In this document: piece by piece, positions 6,049-7,868 of the stretch
Layout of the letters: every line of letters begins with the position of its first letter
Position numbering within the stretch: position 1 is the first letter of the stretch
The notes under the pieces: generated by a model
Told to the model about the DNA's origin: nothing
Database searches by the model: none
Seen by the model: the letters and a program-made list of their open reading frames with translations, nothing else
Source of the DNA: Candidatus Zipacnadia bacterium
Lineage (GTDB): Bacteria > Armatimonadota > Zipacnadia > Zipacnadales > Zipacnadaceae
Length of the DNA stretch: 7,868 nt
Direction of reading: 5' to 3'
NCBI GenBank assembly: GCA_029821215.1
Contig: JALGTV010000122.1
Span: forward strand, 1-7,868
Made by a program: the position numbers and the translations under genes

Positions 6049-7010
6049 TGCGCTGCCTCCTGTGAATCCAGAGATTGGTCCTGCCTGTCAGCCTCAGTCA
6101 ACTGGCGCAGTTGCTCCTCTTGCTGCATACGCCGGCGGATGGCCCGAGCGCGGAACAGCTTTACCACTACCACCACGAGAAACAGACCCACCATCCCCAT
6201 CCAGATAATAGCCCCATACTTGTCCATAATCCCTCGCCCCATGTAGACCCGGCGGACCTGTGCCAGCCACTGCTGCTCTAACTGGGCCACCGGCTGGTGA
6301 TAAGCGCGTACCAGTGCCCGCTCCACGTTACCTACCTGTCCCAATTCCTCCAAGAACTCCCCTACCCCTTCCCCCGGATTAAGCTGGGTCAGGTAGCGCA
6401 CCAAGGTATAGCTCTGCGCATACGCCAAATTAACTTTCTCCACCGGACCGGCAAATGCCTTCTCCAGTTCATCAAACTTTAGCAGCTTGCCAGCGGCCAC
6501 CGCCTGGCTGAGGATCTGCTGGTCCTCCATGGGCAGGTCCTCAGTGGCATATTTGGCCAGGCCCTCATGCAGCCAGCGAGGACCCGGGGCACCGGTCTGG
6601 TCCAGCTTGTGTTGCAAGACAATGTGACACAACTCATGCGCCACCAGTTTCCCAATCCGCTGAGGCCCCAGCGCCTTGACAACCACCTGATTGCCAGCGG
6701 GAAACGCCTGGCCCATAATCCACGGAGGAGCTTCCTCACCGACAAACTCGTTGAATTCTCGCTGAGTGTGACACAGCTTGATTTGGATGCGGTCCTCCAG
6801 GTTTAGGTCCAGAGCTTGCTGAAGTCGGCGCAGGGCCACGGTAGCTGCCCGTTGGGCAATCCGGGCCTGGTCCTCGTCGGCAGGCCGATACAGGATGCGG
6901 AACTGCTCGGTGCCGCGAGCCTGCCACTGATCGGCGGCCACCGGCAGCACTAAAGCCAACAATGCGGGGGCCATCAGTGCGATTGCTCCGGGCAGACAGG
7001 TTCGGCGCAC
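6045..7010 (-). CDS. Membrane-anchored zinc metalloprotease, peptidase MA-like (HExxH)
   Basis: This predicted gluzincin-type metalloprotease resembles the peptidase MA-like families (PF13485-type). With the GTG start at 7010 it is 321 residues. An N-terminal signal sequence (about 1-26, ending LPVAAD) is followed by a domain with AHELCHIVLQHK (H125, E126, H129). A third-ligand candidate, Glu149, lies in WLHEGLAKY. A single membrane span lies at about 266-285, followed by a basic, Gln/Glu-rich cytoplasmic tail. The catalytic domain would therefore face the periplasm or cell exterior, anchored from the C-terminal side. GTG 7010 is chosen because GAGGAGGAG lies just before it, the signal peptide begins there, and only one base separates it from the upstream stop. 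A longer frame back to 7184 overlaps the nuclease-like gene and has no signal-like start. The substrate is unknown. Shared operon context with a channel suggests an envelope role (inference). Confidence 0.85.
   Translation of the reverse strand: MRRTCLPGAIALMAPALLALVLPVAADQWQARGTEQFRILYRPADEDQARIAQRAATVALRRLQQALDLNLEDRIQIKLCHTQREFNEFVGEEAPPWIMGQAFPAGNQVVVKALGPQRIGKLVAHELCHIVLQHKLDQTGAPGPRWLHEGLAKYATEDLPMEDQQILSQAVAAGKLLKFDELEKAFAGPVEKVNLAYAQSYTLVRYLTQLNPGEGVGEFLEELGQVGNVERALVRAYHQPVAQLEQQWLAQVRRVYMGRGIMDKYGAIIWMGMVGLFLVVVVVKLFRARAIRRRMQQEEQLRQLTEADRQDQSLDSQEAAQ
6056..6061 (-). promoter_or_regulatory. Ribosome binding site of the MscS-type gene
   Basis: AGGAGG on the minus strand lies 7 bases before ATG 6048 and inside the last codons of the protease gene. 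It supports the start that overlaps the protease stop by 4 bases. Confidence 0.65.
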
Positions 7011-7011
7011 G

Positions 7012-7809
7012 TTAGCGCTCCTCCTCGGGCCGGTAGTGAGCATCGCGCCAGACCGGACACTGGGCCTGGGAACGGCACCAGCGACAATGGCTGCCCTTGT
7101 TAGTAGGGAATTGGCGGGTCTGGCGAACGCGCCGGGCCAGGCTGATAATCCGCTCGCGCACCGAGCGATGCTGCGGCTCATCAATAGGCGCGACGGTTAA
7201 TCGCCCGGGCCGAAGCGCATAGATAGCCACCTGGCACTCACTGGGGGCGAAATGTGTCTCTCCCAGCAGCAGCAGCAGCCCAGCCGATATGTCCTGGGCC
7301 AGTTCGGCGGGGCCGGGCGGGCGGCGGGTTGACTTGTAGCGCAGCAGGGTTATGGTTCCATCCTCGGCCTGGTCAACGCGGTCGGCCACCGCTACGAAAT
7401 CATACCCGCCTATCTCCCCTTCCAGGCGCAAATCAGTGGCAATGGCCGGGTTGGCCTTATCCTGGTGGGACTGGTAGTAGGCCCGCAGCATCTCCCTGCC
7501 CTCCGCGTGCAGCCGCTCTTCCTGAAGACTATCGGCGCACAACTCCCCCTCCCAATTATCCTCAAACAGTGTCAGCAGCGTGCTCTCTGGTATTTGAGTC
7601 GGCCCCCCGAGCTGATAAGTCTGCACCAGGGCCGAGCGCAGAGCGCGGTGGAGGGCAGCCGGCCCCCCGATGAACCGCCGGCTCTCGGCCTGACTGGTGA
7701 AGAATGATAGCAGATACTTCTGCGGGCACAGAATGAAGTCTTGCAGGTTGCGGGCGGTCAGCGGCCGCTGGGGGACTTGCAGATCGGTGCTGTGTCCTGA
7801 TGGACTCAT
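7012..7809 (-). CDS. Cas4/AddB-like PD-(D/E)XK nuclease-fold protein with Fe-S cysteines and altered active site
   Basis: This 265-residue protein resembles the RecB/Cas4/AddB C-terminal nuclease family (PF12705-type). It has the four cysteines expected for a 4Fe-4S cluster: C28 in FILCPQKY and C242, C245, C251 in HCRWCRSQAQCPVW (C-x2-C-x5-C). Motif residues H54 (ALHRAL), D143 (VADRVD) and K159 are present. The acid of the D/E-x-K motif is not: the segment reads LLRYKST, with Arg157 where Asp is usual. The QxxxY motif that should follow is also absent, and the position reads SAGLLLLLGE, encoded partly by five CTG codons. DNA cleavage is therefore doubtful. The fold may serve binding or a structural role (inference). 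No ribosome site precedes ATG 7809, but the only open upstream frame ends at a TGA overlapping it, which suggests translational coupling. It is followed after one base by the protease gene. Confidence 0.82.
   Translation of the reverse strand: MSPSGHSTDLQVPQRPLTARNLQDFILCPQKYLLSFFTSQAESRRFIGGPAALHRALRSALVQTYQLGGPTQIPESTLLTLFEDNWEGELCADSLQEERLHAEGREMLRAYYQSHQDKANPAIATDLRLEGEIGGYDFVAVADRVDQAEDGTITLLRYKSTRRPPGPAELAQDISAGLLLLLGETHFAPSECQVAIYALRPGRLTVAPIDEPQHRSVRERIISLARRVRQTRQFPTNKGSHCRWCRSQAQCPVWRDAHYRPEEER
7018..7026 (-). promoter_or_regulatory. Ribosome binding site that fixes the GTG start of the protease
   Basis: GAGGAGGAG on the minus strand encodes the final glutamates of the nuclease-like protein. 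It also lies 7-9 bases before GTG 7010, giving a strong start signal for the protease in place of the longer upstream frame. Confidence 0.7.
7264..7278 (-). repeat. Trinucleotide repeat (CTG)x5
   Basis: Five CTG codons in a row on the minus strand encode Leu178-Leu182 of the nuclease-like protein, at the place where the family's QxxxY motif would sit. Changes in copy number would stay in frame. Confidence 0.7.
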
Positions 7810-7868
7810 AGCAATAAGGGCAGAGTTATTATGGGAGACGAAAGACCGGTATTAGTCAGTTCGCCTTC
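7806..7868 (-). CDS. C-terminal end of an unidentified upstream gene (partial)
   Basis: On the minus strand only one frame is open from the window edge. It runs 20 codons (ending SSPIITLPLLL) to a TGA at 7808-7806 that overlaps the ATG of the nuclease-like gene by 4 bases (ATGA). The other two frames stop within the first five codons. An overlap of this kind matches the next junctions in the operon and would explain the missing ribosome site at 7809. The stretch is too short to identify and could be chance. Confidence 0.4.
   Translation of the reverse strand, partial: EGELTNTGLSSPIITLPLLL

Noticed and set aside
5837..6208. 123-codon plus-strand frame opposite the channel and protease genes
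   Set aside because: It is antisense to two clear genes, its composition is Arg/Pro/Thr-rich as expected for a shadow frame in GC-rich DNA, and it has no motif.
7011..7184. Longer N-terminus of the protease starting at 7184
   Set aside because: It would overlap the nuclease-like gene by over 170 bases and bury the signal peptide. GTG 7010 has a strong ribosome site and a clean one-base junction.
7012..7809. A CRISPR-associated Cas4 gene
   Set aside because: The fold and cysteines resemble Cas4, but there is no repeat-spacer array and no other cas gene in the window, and the active site is altered. The RecB/AddB-like family name is safer.
7828..7833. CATAAT as a -10 box for the nuclease-like gene
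   Set aside because: No -35 box is found at a suitable distance, and an upstream gene probably overlaps the start codon.

Overview
This is a bacterial chromosomal window of moderate to high GC. It shows Shine-Dalgarno sites, ATG, GTG and TTG starts, and tightly packed operon genes. The sequence does not fix the lineage. The families present (a polyprenyl-phosphate sugar transferase, COG3379-like phosphodiesterases with an 'RLRDLGYL' tail, and a Cas4/AddB-like Fe-S nuclease-fold protein) would suit a deep-branching environmental group such as Chloroflexota or a candidate phylum, but that is inference.

Layout. Bases 1-444 hold no convincing gene. A plus-strand gene (526-1905, possibly starting at 445 or 502) encodes a membrane polyprenyl glycosylphosphotransferase that starts exopolysaccharide or other lipid-linked glycan synthesis. 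It has an excellent extended -10 promoter just upstream. It converges on a minus-strand series. The intact alkaline-phosphatase-superfamily phosphodiesterase lies at 1947-3617. A second, broken paralogue lies at 3809-5361, split into two pieces by a loss of about 130 bases that also shifts the frame. Read leftward from the right edge, a second minus-strand group runs: the tail of an unknown gene (7806-7868), a Cas4/AddB-like Fe-S nuclease-fold protein (7012-7809), a membrane-anchored HExxH metalloprotease of the peptidase MA type (6045-7010), and a short MscS-type channel (5464-6048). Their junctions are a 4-base overlap, a 1-base gap and a 4-base overlap, so they form one translationally coupled operon.

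How the genes may work together. The sugar transferase and the two phosphodiesterase paralogues look like the edge of a surface-polysaccharide cluster. The phosphodiesterases may act on nucleotide-sugar, polyprenyl-phosphate or phospho-glycan substrates (inference). The nuclease-like, protease and channel operon looks like a separate, more GC-rich unit. Its most unusual member is the nuclease-fold protein: it keeps all four Fe-S cysteines but has Arg where the D/E of the D/E-x-K motif belongs. It has also lost the QxxxY motif, in part at a run of five CTG codons, and so is probably catalytically dead or altered. No RNA gene, CRISPR array, insertion sequence or clear intrinsic terminator was found.
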